From: Halomonas litopenaei
Lineage (GTDB): Bacteria; Pseudomonadota; Gammaproteobacteria; Pseudomonadales; Halomonadaceae
Reading direction: 5' to 3'
Length of the DNA stretch: 64,000 nucleotides
Assembly: GCF_003045775.1 (NCBI RefSeq)
Contig: NZ_PXNS01000005.1
Span: 434,001-498,000 of the forward strand
Positions 17,050-26,524 of this stretch are shown piece by piece (position 1 is the first letter of the stretch; each line of letters starts with the position of its first letter). Under the pieces are notes generated by a model, which saw only the letters and a list, made by a program, of their open reading frames with translations, was not told the DNA's origin and searched no databases. The translations under genes and the position numbers were made by a program.

Positions 17050-17991
17050 ATGACAACAACATCCTATCCGCGTGATCTGATCGGCTATGGTCGCACGCCT
17101 CCCCATGCCAACTGGCCGGGCAAGGCCAGGATCGCCGTGCAGTTCGTGCTCAACTACGAAGAGGGCGGCGAGAACTGTGTGCTCCATGGTGACGCGGGCT
17201 CCGAGCAGTTTCTGTCCGAGATCATCGGTGCCGACAGCTATCCCGATCGCCATCTGAGCATGGAATCGATCTACGAGTACGGCTCCCGTGCCGGGGTCTG
17301 GCGAGTGCTGCGGGAATTCGAACGGCGGGGGCTGCCGTTGACGGTATTCGGAGTCGCCATGGCGCTGGAACGCCACCCTGAACTGGCCCACGCCTTCAAG
17401 GAGCTGGGGCACGAGATCGCCTGTCATGGCTATCGCTGGATTCACTACCAGCAGGTCTCGGAGAAGGTCGAGCGGGAGCACATGCGCAAGGCCATCGAGA
17501 TCTTCGAGCGGCTCTACGGCGAGCGTCCTCAGGGTTGGTACACCGGCCGCGACAGCCCCAACACGCGGCGGCTGATACTCGACGAAGGCGGTTTCCTCTA
17601 CGACAGCGACTACTACGGCGACGACCTGCCGTTCTGGACCTGCGAGGCCGACAGCCAGGGCCAGCACCATCCGCATCTGGTGGTGCCCTATACCCTGGAC
17701 AGCAATGACATGCGCTTCGCCGCGCCCCAGGGCTTCAACACCGCCGATCACTTCTTCACCTATCTGCGTGATGCCTTCGATGTGCTCTACGCCGAGGGTG
17801 AGGACTCTCCCAAGATGCTGTCGGTGGGCCTGCACTGCCGCTTGATTGGCCGTCCGGGACGTTTTCGCGCCTTGCAGCGCTTTCTCGACCATATCGAGGC
17901 CCACGATCGGGTCTGGGTCACCCGGCGGATCGATATTGCACGCCACTGGGCGGAGCAGTTTCCCGCGCCGACGCCGGCGCCGATCGGCTAG
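17050..17991 (+). CDS. puuE: allantoinase, PuuE type
   Basis: The 313-residue protein is of the polysaccharide-deacetylase (NodB) fold family known as PuuE, a cytosolic allantoinase unrelated to the metal-dependent AllB. It shows YPRDLIGYGRTPP at the start, YEEGGENCVLHGD around residue 35, EIACHGYRWIHY around 133 and YTGRDSPNTRRL around 167, all typical of PuuE and not of carbohydrate deacetylases. It hydrolyses allantoin to allantoate. CAGGAG before the ATG fixes the start. It is divergent from the racemase that supplies its substrate enantiomer and ends at a shared hairpin with the downstream carrier gene. Confidence 0.93.
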   Translation: MTTTSYPRDLIGYGRTPPHANWPGKARIAVQFVLNYEEGGENCVLHGDAGSEQFLSEIIGADSYPDRHLSMESIYEYGSRAGVWRVLREFERRGLPLTVFGVAMALERHPELAHAFKELGHEIACHGYRWIHYQQVSEKVEREHMRKAIEIFERLYGERPQGWYTGRDSPNTRRLILDEGGFLYDSDYYGDDLPFWTCEADSQGQHHPHLVVPYTLDSNDMRFAAPQGFNTADHFFTYLRDAFDVLYAEGEDSPKMLSVGLHCRLIGRPGRFRALQRFLDHIEAHDRVWVTRRIDIARHWAEQFPAPTPAPIG

Positions 17992-17998
17992 AAGGAAA

Positions 17999-18023
17999 GA
18001 CGCCGGTCAAGATGACCGGCGTC
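17999..18023. terminator. bidirectional terminator puuE / YfcC-type carrier
   Basis: Perfect 11-bp stem (GACGCCGGTCA / TGACCGGCGTC) with loop AGA between convergent stop codons. On the minus strand it is followed by TTTCCTT. Confidence 0.75.
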
Positions 18024-18043
18024 AGTTTCGGTGAGAGGCTCGG

Positions 18044-19480
18044 TCAGCCAACCCATTGGATGGCCTGAGCCAGCAGCAGGAAAGCGAGGGAAATCACGAC
18101 CCAAACGCAAAACAGGGGCAAGAAAAACCTGACCCACTTTTGCCATGGGACACCCGCCAAGGCCAGGGTAGCCATAAAATAGCCTGACGTGGGGTAAAGG
18201 ATATTGCCGATTCCGTCCCCCAGTTGATAGGCGAGAACAGCCGTCTGACGAGTAACGCCGACAATGTCCGCCAGCGGTGCCATGATCGGCATGGTAACCA
18301 GTGCCTGGCCGCTGCCTGATGGAACCACAAAGTTGAAGGCCAATTGGGAGAAGTACATGCCGGCGGCAGAAAGCAGTGAGGGAAGCTCGCCCACAAGATT
18401 ACCGAGTCCGAAGACCAGGGTATCCATGATCTGTCCATCTTCGAGCACCACGGCGACGCCGCGAGCGATACCGGCGATCATGGCTCCGACCAGCACATCA
18501 CGAAACCCCTGGTTGAAGCCTTCGCAGATATCTTCGGTAGAGAGACCGGCGATCATGCCGACGACGACACCCATAATGATGAAGAGTCCCGCCATTTCCA
18601 TCATGAACCAGCCGAGGGAAAGAACGCCGTAGACCAGCAATGCCATGAAGGCAAAAGTGGCAAGAGCCGCCAGGCGTTGGCGGTGAGACGCCTTGAGTTC
18701 ACCGTCATCCGAGGCATGCTGATAGGCGAGGCGTTTGTCCGCCTCAGCGGGGTCTTCTGCCATCAGGCTAAGGGCGGGGTCGTCAGCCACGCGACGTGCA
18801 TAGCGCATGACAAAGAAGATGGCGGCACCAAGAATGATTACGAAGATCAGCGCGCGCAGCAAAAAACCTGAATACAGAGGCAGACCGGAGAGCTGCTGTG
18901 CGAGGCCGGTGTTAATGGGGTTGAGGACCCCGGTGGTAAAGCCTGCTGTGGTCGCACAGAGCGCGACGGCTGCTGCTGTCATCGAGTCGAAGCGCAGGGC
19001 GATCATGAGGGGAAGGATCACCGGCACGTAGACGAGAGATAGCTCTTGTGTGCCGATGATGGTAGCGACGAGTGCAAAGACGGTCATCAACACGGGAATC
19101 ATCATCAAACGACGGTTGGTGAAGCGTCGACTCAGTTTGTCTACACCGATTTCGATGATGCCGGTACGGCGCAGGACCATAAACATGCCGCCGATCATGA
19201 AGGTAAAGAACACGACCTGCCCGGCGCTCATCAATCCATTGGGGATGGCGAGCATGAAGTCGGTGAAGCCAACGGGGCTAGGGTCAACGAATCGAAAGGA
19301 CTCTGCATCGATGGTGATTCGCCCATTCGGACCTGGAATACGTTCGTACTCACCGGCCGGGACGAAGTGGGTTGCCAGTGCAGCCAACCCGATGAAAATG
19401 AAAAGGATGACGTAAATGTGTGGCATGCGAAATGGACTGCTACGTGTCACTGGGCTGGAATCGGGGGTTGTCTGTGACAT
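18044..19480 (-). CDS. YfcC family (DcuC-like) membrane carrier
   Basis: The product has 478 residues and about 12 membrane segments. It starts FRMPHIYVILFIFIGLAAL and contains THFVPAGEYER, two GFTTGVLNP/NPI-type helical hairpins and FNFVVPSGSGQALVTMPIMAPL near the end, as in the YfcC/DcuC carriers for amino acids or dicarboxylates. An in-frame ATG at 19543 would add 21 polar residues; 19480 is preferred because membrane homology follows it, though no strong ribosome site is visible. By eye the gene uses more A/T third positions than its neighbours, so it may be a later insertion into the purine cluster. The substrate is not predictable. Confidence 0.82.
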   Translation of the reverse strand: MSQTTPDSSPVTRSSPFRMPHIYVILFIFIGLAALATHFVPAGEYERIPGPNGRITIDAESFRFVDPSPVGFTDFMLAIPNGLMSAGQVVFFTFMIGGMFMVLRRTGIIEIGVDKLSRRFTNRRLMMIPVLMTVFALVATIIGTQELSLVYVPVILPLMIALRFDSMTAAAVALCATTAGFTTGVLNPINTGLAQQLSGLPLYSGFLLRALIFVIILGAAIFFVMRYARRVADDPALSLMAEDPAEADKRLAYQHASDDGELKASHRQRLAALATFAFMALLVYGVLSLGWFMMEMAGLFIIMGVVVGMIAGLSTEDICEGFNQGFRDVLVGAMIAGIARGVAVVLEDGQIMDTLVFGLGNLVGELPSLLSAAGMYFSQLAFNFVVPSGSGQALVTMPIMAPLADIVGVTRQTAVLAYQLGDGIGNILYPTSGYFMATLALAGVPWQKWVRFFLPLFCVWVVISLAFLLLAQAIQWVG

Positions 19481-19683
19481 GTGGTTCTCATCGTTTGTTG
19501 ATGTATTTGTAGGAAATGGCGAGCGCTTTTTGTCATGACTCATGGCGCAAGAATTGCGCCAGCATGACAGTCAATATTATTATGAAATTTAATTCCACAA
19601 GAAAATCTGGTGCAGTGTTTTCGGGGCCTGATCACGGGGTTTTAACGGATTGCATCGCATCAGCCACAACTGAAGAGACGTGT

Positions 19684-20175
19684 ATGCTCGAATTGACCGC
19701 ACATCCCCTGACGGCGGAGGCCTTCGCCCCCTTTGGCGAGGTCATCGACGCGCGCAGCTCCGCCTCCTTTCCGATCAACGCTGGCCGCACCCAGCGCCAC
19801 CATGATCTGGTGCCGATCGAGACCCTGGGCGACAACGCGCGGCCGATGATCAGCCTGTTCGTCAGCCAGCCCATCGAGTTGCCGCTGACGCTGTCCTTTC
19901 TGGAGCGCCATCCTCTCGGCAGCCAGGCCTTCATGCCGCTGCATGAGGAACGCTTCATCATCGTGGTGGCTCCGGCCGGCGATAGCATCGACCCTGCCGA
20001 GGTCCGTGCCTTCGTCACCGACGGCCGCCAGGGCGTCAACTACCGCGCCGGTACCTGGCACGCCATCCAGTCCGTGCTGGAGCGTGAAGGCGAGTTTCTC
20101 GTCGTCGATCGCGGTGGTGACGGCAACAATTGCGACGAATACCCCCTCGAGATTCGCGTCACCCTGGGTGAGTGA
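19684..20175 (+). CDS. allA: ureidoglycolate lyase
   Basis: The 163-residue cupin-fold enzyme splits ureidoglycolate into glyoxylate and urea. Family features are LTAEAFAPFGEVID near the N-terminus, PMISLFVSQPIELPL in the middle, and GVNYRAGTWHAIQSVL followed by FLVVDRGGDGNNCDEY at the end. The start at 19684 begins the homology. An A+T-rich region from 19480 to 19650 separates it from the divergent carrier gene and holds its promoter. It is followed by the ureidoglycine aminohydrolase gene 79 bp later. The product feeds Gcl at 23840. Confidence 0.92.
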   Translation: MLELTAHPLTAEAFAPFGEVIDARSSASFPINAGRTQRHHDLVPIETLGDNARPMISLFVSQPIELPLTLSFLERHPLGSQAFMPLHEERFIIVVAPAGDSIDPAEVRAFVTDGRQGVNYRAGTWHAIQSVLEREGEFLVVDRGGDGNNCDEYPLEIRVTLGE

Positions 20176-20254
20176 CGAGCCCCGTCGACCGGGCGAAAGA
20201 CACGGCTGAGCGATACAGCTGCATGGCATACGGGCCAACAACAAGGATTTTTCA

Positions 20255-21097
20255 ATGAGCGCTTCCCAACCGACACGACACTACTATGCGCCCCGCGGTG
20301 GGCATCCGGACCAGAAGGTGATGACCACCGACAGGGCGATGTTCACCGAAGCCTTCGCGGTGATCCCCAAGGGCGTCTATCGGGACATCGTCACCAGCAA
20401 GCTGCCCCATTGGCACAACACCCGGCTGTGGGTGCTGTCACGGCCGCTGTCGGGGTTCGCCGAAACCTTCTCCCAGTACATCATGGAAGTCGGCCCGGAG
20501 GGCGGCAGTGAACGTCCGGAGCCCAACCCTCAGGCGGAAGGCGTGCTGTTTGTCGTCGAGGGGGAGCTGGAGCTGACCCTGGCGGGCCAGGTGCACGTGA
20601 TGGTGCCCGGCGGCTACGCCTTTATCCCCCCTGGCAGCGACTGGCAAGTGCACAATCGCAGCAAGGAAGCCGTGCGTTTCCACTGGATACGCAAGGCCTA
20701 CGAACGCGTCGACGGTATCGATCTGCCCGAGCCCATCGTCACCAACGAGAACGATATCGCGCCGACGGTGATGCCGGATTGCAACGAGGTGTGGGCGACC
20801 ACCCGCTTTGTCGATCCCGACGACATGCGTCACGACATGCATGTGACGGTGGTGACCTTCCAGCCCGGCGGAGTGATTCCCTTCGACGAGACCCATGTCA
20901 TGGAGCACGGCCTCTACGTGCTCGAGGGCAAGGCGGTGTACCACCTCAACCAGCAATGGGTCGAGGTCGAAGCGGGTGACTACATGTGGCTGCGCGCCTT
21001 CTGCCCGCAGGCATGCTACGCCGGTGGTCCCGGTCCGTTCCGCTATCTGCTGTACAAGGACGTCAATCGGCACATGAAGCTGCCGACGCTGGACTGA
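20255..21097 (+). CDS. allE: (S)-ureidoglycine aminohydrolase, bicupin
   Basis: The 280-residue protein has two cupin domains (about residues 70-135 and 190-265) and is the YlbA/AllE type enzyme that releases ammonia from ureidoglycine to give S-ureidoglycolate. The start TRHYYAPRGGHPDQ, GVLFVVEGELELTL in cupin 1, and THVMEHGLYVLEGKAVYHLN with Mn-ligand residues in cupin 2 are as in the family. It forms the step immediately before AllA, whose gene precedes it on the same strand. The enzyme supplying ureidoglycine (allantoate amidohydrolase) is not encoded in the window. Confidence 0.92.
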   Translation: MSASQPTRHYYAPRGGHPDQKVMTTDRAMFTEAFAVIPKGVYRDIVTSKLPHWHNTRLWVLSRPLSGFAETFSQYIMEVGPEGGSERPEPNPQAEGVLFVVEGELELTLAGQVHVMVPGGYAFIPPGSDWQVHNRSKEAVRFHWIRKAYERVDGIDLPEPIVTNENDIAPTVMPDCNEVWATTRFVDPDDMRHDMHVTVVTFQPGGVIPFDETHVMEHGLYVLEGKAVYHLNQQWVEVEAGDYMWLRAFCPQACYAGGPGPFRYLLYKDVNRHMKLPTLD

Positions 21098-21104
21098 CCG
21101 ACCA

Positions 21105-21140
21105 GGGCCTCGACCCGGAAAGCGAGCTCGATCGAGGCCC
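21105..21140. terminator. possible hairpin between allE and the EIIC-EAL gene
   Basis: 9-bp stem GGGCCTCGA / TCGAGGCCC with an 18-base loop between convergent stop codons; no clear T-run. Confidence 0.35.
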
Positions 21141-21160
21141 CCGACCCCTCACGCCCTTTA

Positions 21161-23212
21161 CTAGGAACCTGCTGCGTGCTGCTCCTGACGCAGCAGGGTT
21201 TCCAGCGCGGGGGCCTCCATCGGGCGGTAGAGCAGGAAGCCCTGCATCAGGGTGACGCCGATTCGCTCGAGGCGAGCCTCCTTGGCGTCCTTGTCCACGC
21301 CCTCACAGATGACCTGCAGGCTCAAGTGCCGGCACAACTGGTACACCGATTCGACGACACTGGCCTGGCGGGGCAGGTGGATATTGTCAATCAGCGTCTT
21401 GTCCAGCTTGATGAAGTCCACGCCAAGCTGGCTCAGGTAGTTGAAGGAGGAGTATCCGCTGCCGAAGTCATCCAGTGCGAACTGGACGTCCATGGATTGA
21501 AACAGCTTGATATCGGAAAGCGTTCGGGGAAGGTCCTCGAGCAGGGCCTGTTCGGTGATCTCGATGCCCAGCGAGTTGACCGGGCAATCGTTGAGCGCAT
21601 TGAAGAAGCATCGCCGGACGTTGCCGCTGGAAAAGAACAGCGGCGTCACGTTGATGAACAGACGCTTGGACAACCCCGCCTCATTCCACTGCCGCACATG
21701 GTGAGCGGCAGTCCTTATCACCCAGCATTCGATGCCTTCCATGACGCCGGGGTGGTGGCGCAGCACGTCCAGAAACTGTGGGGGATGCAGCAGGCCCTGG
21801 GCATCGCGATAGCGCAGCAGGGCCTCGATGTGCTTGATGCGGTGAGTGCTGACGTCGACGATGGGCTGGAAGACCAGTTCGAGCTGGCCTTCGTTCAGCC
21901 ATTTCAGGGTTCGGTCTGCCTGCTTGATACGACTCCAGCGGCTGACGTTCTCTTCCATCAGCACAATATCCAGGGCGTCATCGCCAAACGCCGAGTCGTT
22001 TGCATTGCGCGAGGGAAAGACCGGGTATTCGTCCTTGCTGGAGCGCTCGCGGTGAACATAGCGGCGCCACGCCACGCTGTATATCAGCACCCCGCAGCCG
22101 ATACAGGTCAGTTGCAGCAGCATCGATGGCAGGTAGACGCCGTCGAAAGCCAGGTAGCTCGAGATCAGATAAGGCACCGCCCAGTGGACGCTGTTGGGTG
22201 GCGGCGCTACCCAGCCCATGGACATGGCGGCGTAGGCCAGGCTGGCATTGATCGTCGGCACCGAGATAAAGGCCCAGGCCATGCGCAGGTTGAACACTAG
22301 CGGTATGCCAAAGACCAGGGTCTCGCTGATGTTGAACAAGGTCAGCGGGGCGGAGATGCGCGCCAGCGACTTGTACTCCCGGCGTGAACTCACCACCAGC
22401 ATCACCAGCATCAGGCACAACACCGAGCCCGCCCCGCCCGGGGTGGCGTAGAGGGTGAAGAACTCCGGCGAAGGCAGCCCCAGCACGTCACTCTTGTTCT
22501 GCAGGTATTCGAACACCCCCAGCATGGTGGCGTAGCCGTGGATGGCGAACAGCGACAGCACCTGCAGAAACATCACGAACAGGATGACCTCCAGGTGATA
22601 GGGAATACGGTCGACCAGCAGCGCATAGATGTCCTGGGCGTAGCGATCGGCGAGGGCGACGAAGGCAAAGCGCAGCACGATGGCCAGCATGACTGCCATG
22701 ACGCCAGGCAGCACGTAGCGCAGGTTGAAGGTGATCATCTGGCTCATGACCACTCGCTGGGGATGGCTCCGGGTACTTTCCCGAGCGAACAGTTTGAAGG
22801 TGGTGTGGGTCAGCAGGATGGCGGGGTAGATGGCGATGGTCGACCCCAGACTGCGGGTCTGCTGTCCCACTTCGGAGTAGAGCTGGTCCCAGCCGCACAG
22901 GATCCAGAACACCGGCAGTGACACCAGCATGACGGCCGGTGCACGGATGCGGTTGTGGCTGTTCAGTGACCAGCTCAACGACAGCAGGATCACTTCGGGA
23001 AACAGCTCTCCGAGATAGCGGGCCAGGTGGCTGACATAGACGGCGATGCCGGTGTCGATGCCAGCGAAGTGAAACAGATTGGCGGCCACGGTCACCGCCG
23101 CCATCACGATGACGTAGGGCAGGATCGACAGATAGGCGTTGCGAATGGCCAGCAGGGTGCGATGCGCCGACAGGCTGGACAAGCGCTCATCGATATCGCG
23201 AAAGTTGGCCAT
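21161..23212 (-). CDS. PTS EIIC-type membrane domain fused to a c-di-GMP phosphodiesterase (EAL) domain
   Basis: In this 683-residue fusion, about residues 15-385 form a lactose/cellobiose-type EIIC domain with eight to ten membrane segments. A short linker leads to a cytosolic EAL domain (about 440-675). The catalytic set looks intact: IEALLRY for the EAL motif, the metal-binding Glu in IEITEQ, the Asp pair in ALDDFGSGYSS, the lysine in FIKLDKT and the Glu in CEGVD. It should therefore hydrolyse c-di-GMP. No EIIA or EIIB partner for this EIIC is present, so the membrane part may sense rather than transport a sugar. ATG 23212 is chosen over GTG 23224 because GGTGA precedes it. Related EIIC/EAL fusions are annotated in marine gammaproteobacteria, but I know of no assigned function. 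Confidence 0.88.
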   Translation of the reverse strand: MANFRDIDERLSSLSAHRTLLAIRNAYLSILPYVIVMAAVTVAANLFHFAGIDTGIAVYVSHLARYLGELFPEVILLSLSWSLNSHNRIRAPAVMLVSLPVFWILCGWDQLYSEVGQQTRSLGSTIAIYPAILLTHTTFKLFARESTRSHPQRVVMSQMITFNLRYVLPGVMAVMLAIVLRFAFVALADRYAQDIYALLVDRIPYHLEVILFVMFLQVLSLFAIHGYATMLGVFEYLQNKSDVLGLPSPEFFTLYATPGGAGSVLCLMLVMLVVSSRREYKSLARISAPLTLFNISETLVFGIPLVFNLRMAWAFISVPTINASLAYAAMSMGWVAPPPNSVHWAVPYLISSYLAFDGVYLPSMLLQLTCIGCGVLIYSVAWRRYVHRERSSKDEYPVFPSRNANDSAFGDDALDIVLMEENVSRWSRIKQADRTLKWLNEGQLELVFQPIVDVSTHRIKHIEALLRYRDAQGLLHPPQFLDVLRHHPGVMEGIECWVIRTAAHHVRQWNEAGLSKRLFINVTPLFFSSGNVRRCFFNALNDCPVNSLGIEITEQALLEDLPRTLSDIKLFQSMDVQFALDDFGSGYSSFNYLSQLGVDFIKLDKTLIDNIHLPRQASVVESVYQLCRHLSLQVICEGVDKDAKEARLERIGVTLMQGFLLYRPMEAPALETLLRQEQHAAGS

Positions 23213-23282
23213 CGTGTCGATCACCGTGGCAGTCGATCTCGAGCGCCCGGTGACGCTTGCGCGCAGGAGAGCGGGGCAGGGG

Positions 23283-23342
23283 CAAGAGCAAGAGCAAGAG
23301 CAAGAGCAAGAGCAAGAGCAAGAGCAAGAGCAAGAGCAAGAG
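23283..23342. repeat. hexanucleotide microsatellite (CAAGAG)x10
   Basis: Ten perfect copies, 71-130 bp upstream of the EIIC-EAL start codon, that is in its probable promoter or leader. Length change by slippage could alter spacing in 6-bp steps. Confidence 0.97.
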
Positions 23343-23701
23343 CGTCATTGGCTGGCGCACCATGAAACGCAGGGCAAGGTTGCCTTCCCGTCTGGTCATC
23401 AGAGGCGATTGGGGCGGGTGCCCGCCAATCCGGCGGCCTGTCCCTTATGTGCTTTGAACCGCACAGTTTATCGAGTATAGCCCGTTGCTGTTCGGGTGAG
23501 TGTTCCTGTTCCACTCACTCTTCTTGACGTTTCCTCTGGTTCATCCGCACGGCGCCGTGCTTTCGAACCTTTCCTTGTCCGCGCGACCGCCAGTTGTCGC
23601 GCGATTCGCTCTGATGGGTGACGCCCGTTACGGCACATCTCGCCGATCACTCGTTGTATCAGGGACTTGCCTACGCAAGTTGGCTGACGCCAACGGGCTA
23701 A

Positions 23702-23716
23702 TGGAAAAAATTTCCA
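23702..23716. promoter_or_regulatory. AllR-like palindrome upstream of gcl (distal)
   Basis: TGGAAAAAATTTCCA, perfect 6+3+6 palindrome, resembling operators with TTGGAA/TTCCAA arms described for the IclR-family allantoin repressor AllR. Centre 131 bp before the gcl ATG. Confidence 0.55.
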
Positions 23717-23755
23717 AAATTGTTTGCGGGCCGCTTGTCTGGCTGCTAGAAATAA

Positions 23756-23770
23756 TGGAAAGAGATTCCA
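23756..23770. promoter_or_regulatory. AllR-like palindrome upstream of gcl (proximal)
   Basis: TGGAAAGAGATTCCA, 5+5+5 palindrome with the same arms as the distal site. The centres are 54 bp apart, about five helical turns, so both sites face the same side of the DNA. Confidence 0.55.
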
Positions 23771-23805
23771 AAAAAACAGTTTCGTATGATGTTGCGCTGC
23801 AAAAA

Positions 23806-23813
23806 TGTATACA
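23806..23813. promoter_or_regulatory. TGTATACA operator upstream of gcl
   Basis: AATGTATACAATAATAG, ending 26 bp before the gcl start codon and so downstream of or within the promoter, a position suited to repression. Confidence 0.6.
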
Positions 23814-23839
23814 ATAATAGACGATTCAGGAGATGCATC

Positions 23840-25615
23840 ATGACTCGCATGACTGCTGCCGACGCCGCTGTTCACGTACTCATCAAGGAAGGTATCGAGG
23901 TGGCCTTCGGCGTGCCCGGGGCCGCGATCAACCCCTTCTATTCGTCGATGCGACGCGTCGGCGGGATCGACCATGTGCTGGCGCGCCATGTCGAGGGCGC
24001 CTCCCACATGGCTGAAGGCTATACCCGCACGAAGGCCGGCAATATCGGGGTCTGCATCGGCACCTCCGGGCCTGCCGGAACCGACATGATCACCGGGCTC
24101 TACTCCGCCAGCGCCGACTCCATACCGATCCTCTGCATCACCGGCCAGGCTCCGGTCAGCAAGCTGCACAAGGAAGACTTCCAGGCGGTGGATATCCAGG
24201 CCATCGCCGGGCCCGTGACCAAGTGGGCGATCACCGTGCGGGAGGCGGCCCAGGTGCCGCACGCCTTCCAGCAGGCCTTCCAGATCATGCGTTCCTCGCG
24301 TCCGGGGCCGGTGCTGATCGATCTGCCCATCGACGTCCAGTTGACCGAGATCGAGTTCGATGTAGACGCCTATGAGCCCCTGGCGGCCTACAAGCCGCGG
24401 GCCAGCCGTGCCCAGTGCGAAAAGGCCCTGGGTATGCTCAACGAGGCCGAGCGCCCCTTGCTGGTGGCGGGAGGAGGCATCATCAACGCCGACGCCGCCG
24501 GCGAGCTTCAGACCCTGGCCGAGCTGCTCGGAGTGCCGGTGATTCCGACCCTGATGGGCTGGGGCGCGGTGCCGGACGATCACCCGCTGATGGCGGGCAT
24601 GGTGGGGCTGCAGACCTCCCACCGCTACGGCAACGCGACCCTGCTCGAGTCGGACTTCGTGATGGGGATCGGCAACCGCTGGGCCAACCGTCACACCGGC
24701 AATCTCGAGACCTACACCGAAGGCCGCACCTTCGTGCACGTCGATATCGAGCCGACCCAGATCGGGCGCATCTTCGGCCCCGACTACGGCATCGTTTCCG
24801 ACGCCAAGGCGGCGCTCGAGATGATGGTCGAGGTGGCCCGCGAGTGGCGTGAACAGGGGCGGCTCAAGGATCGCAGCGGCTGGGCCGAGTCCTGCCAGGA
24901 GCGCAAGCGCACCATGCTGCGCAAGACCCACTTCGACGATGTGCCGGTGAAGCCCCAGCGGGTCTACGAGGAGATGAACAAGGTCTTCGGTCGCAACGCC
25001 CGCTACATCAGCACCATTGGCCTGTCACAGATCGCCAGTGCCCAGTTCCTGCACGTCTATCGACCGCGCCACTGGATCAACTGCGGTCAGGCTGGCCCCC
25101 TGGGCTGGACCATTCCTGCCGCCCTCGGTGTCTGCCGGGCGGATCCCGAGGCCGAGGTAGTGGCGCTGTCGGGGGACTATGACTTCCAGTTCATGATCGA
25201 GGAGCTGGCGGTTGGGGCGCAGTTCAAGCTGCCCTACGTCCACGTGCTGGTGAACAACGCCTATCTCGGCCTGATTCGCCAGGCCCAGCGCGGCTTCGAC
25301 ATGGACTACTGCGTGCAGCTCGCCTTCGAGAACATCAACTGCGAGGAGATCGACGGCTACGGCGTCGACCATGTGTCGGTGGTCGAGGGACTGGGCTGCA
25401 AGGCGCTCAGGGTCAGTCGGCCCGATGACATTGCGCCGGCGCTGGAGCAGGCCCGCGAGTTGGCCCGTCAGCACCGCGTGCCGGTAGTGGTCGAGGTCAT
25501 CCTCGAGCGGGTCACCAATATCGCCATGGGCACCGACCTGACCGGTATCAACGAGTTCGAGGCGCTGGCCGAGAACCTCGAGGACGCACCGAGTTCCATC
25601 GCTGCCTTGACCTGA
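23840..25615 (+). CDS. gcl: glyoxylate carboligase
   Basis: The 591-residue ThDP enzyme joins two glyoxylates to tartronate semialdehyde and CO2. It shows [15 protein letters not shown] at the N-terminus, where Val in place of the usual ThDP-activating Glu is the hallmark of Gcl. [17 protein letters not shown] lies near residue 80, [11 protein letters not shown] in the ThDP domain, and [17 protein letters not shown] with the ThDP/Mg motif at about 450. CAGGAGA at 23827-23833 sets the start. It heads the operon gcl-hyi-glxR and takes glyoxylate from AllA. Three candidate operators lie within 140 bp upstream. Confidence 0.96.
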   Translation: MTRMTAADAAVHVLIKEGIEVAFGVPGAAINPFYSSMRRVGGIDHVLARHVEGASHMAEGYTRTKAGNIGVCIGTSGPAGTDMITGLYSASADSIPILCITGQAPVSKLHKEDFQAVDIQAIAGPVTKWAITVREAAQVPHAFQQAFQIMRSSRPGPVLIDLPIDVQLTEIEFDVDAYEPLAAYKPRASRAQCEKALGMLNEAERPLLVAGGGIINADAAGELQTLAELLGVPVIPTLMGWGAVPDDHPLMAGMVGLQTSHRYGNATLLESDFVMGIGNRWANRHTGNLETYTEGRTFVHVDIEPTQIGRIFGPDYGIVSDAKAALEMMVEVAREWREQGRLKDRSGWAESCQERKRTMLRKTHFDDVPVKPQRVYEEMNKVFGRNARYISTIGLSQIASAQFLHVYRPRHWINCGQAGPLGWTIPAALGVCRADPEAEVVALSGDYDFQFMIEELAVGAQFKLPYVHVLVNNAYLGLIRQAQRGFDMDYCVQLAFENINCEEIDGYGVDHVSVVEGLGCKALRVSRPDDIAPALEQARELARQHRVPVVVEVILERVTNIAMGTDLTGINEFEALAENLEDAPSSIAALT

Positions 25616-25698
25616 TTCAGCTCGAACTGAGAGCGACGGCCGCCGTGGTCTGGCGGTCGTCGATCGACGAAGTGTCTTACGCGCAACAGGAGATTTTC

Positions 25699-26478
<780 letters not shown>

Positions 26479-26524
26479 TCCCGATATTCGTAACCCCCTG
26501 AAATATCAGGCAAGGAGAATCACA

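Larger units (their letters stand above)
23213..23839. other. 627-bp divergent control region, EIIC-EAL gene / gcl
   Basis: It holds the hexanucleotide array 23283-23342, two TGGAA/TTCCA palindromes and a TGTATACA element before gcl. No protein-coding gene is supported. Confidence 0.7.

Noticed and set aside
23187..23514. Frames over the CAAGAG array giving Leu-Ala, Leu-Leu or Ser-Lys repeats
   Set aside because: All are direct translations of the microsatellite in different frames; none has a start with support or a conserved flank.
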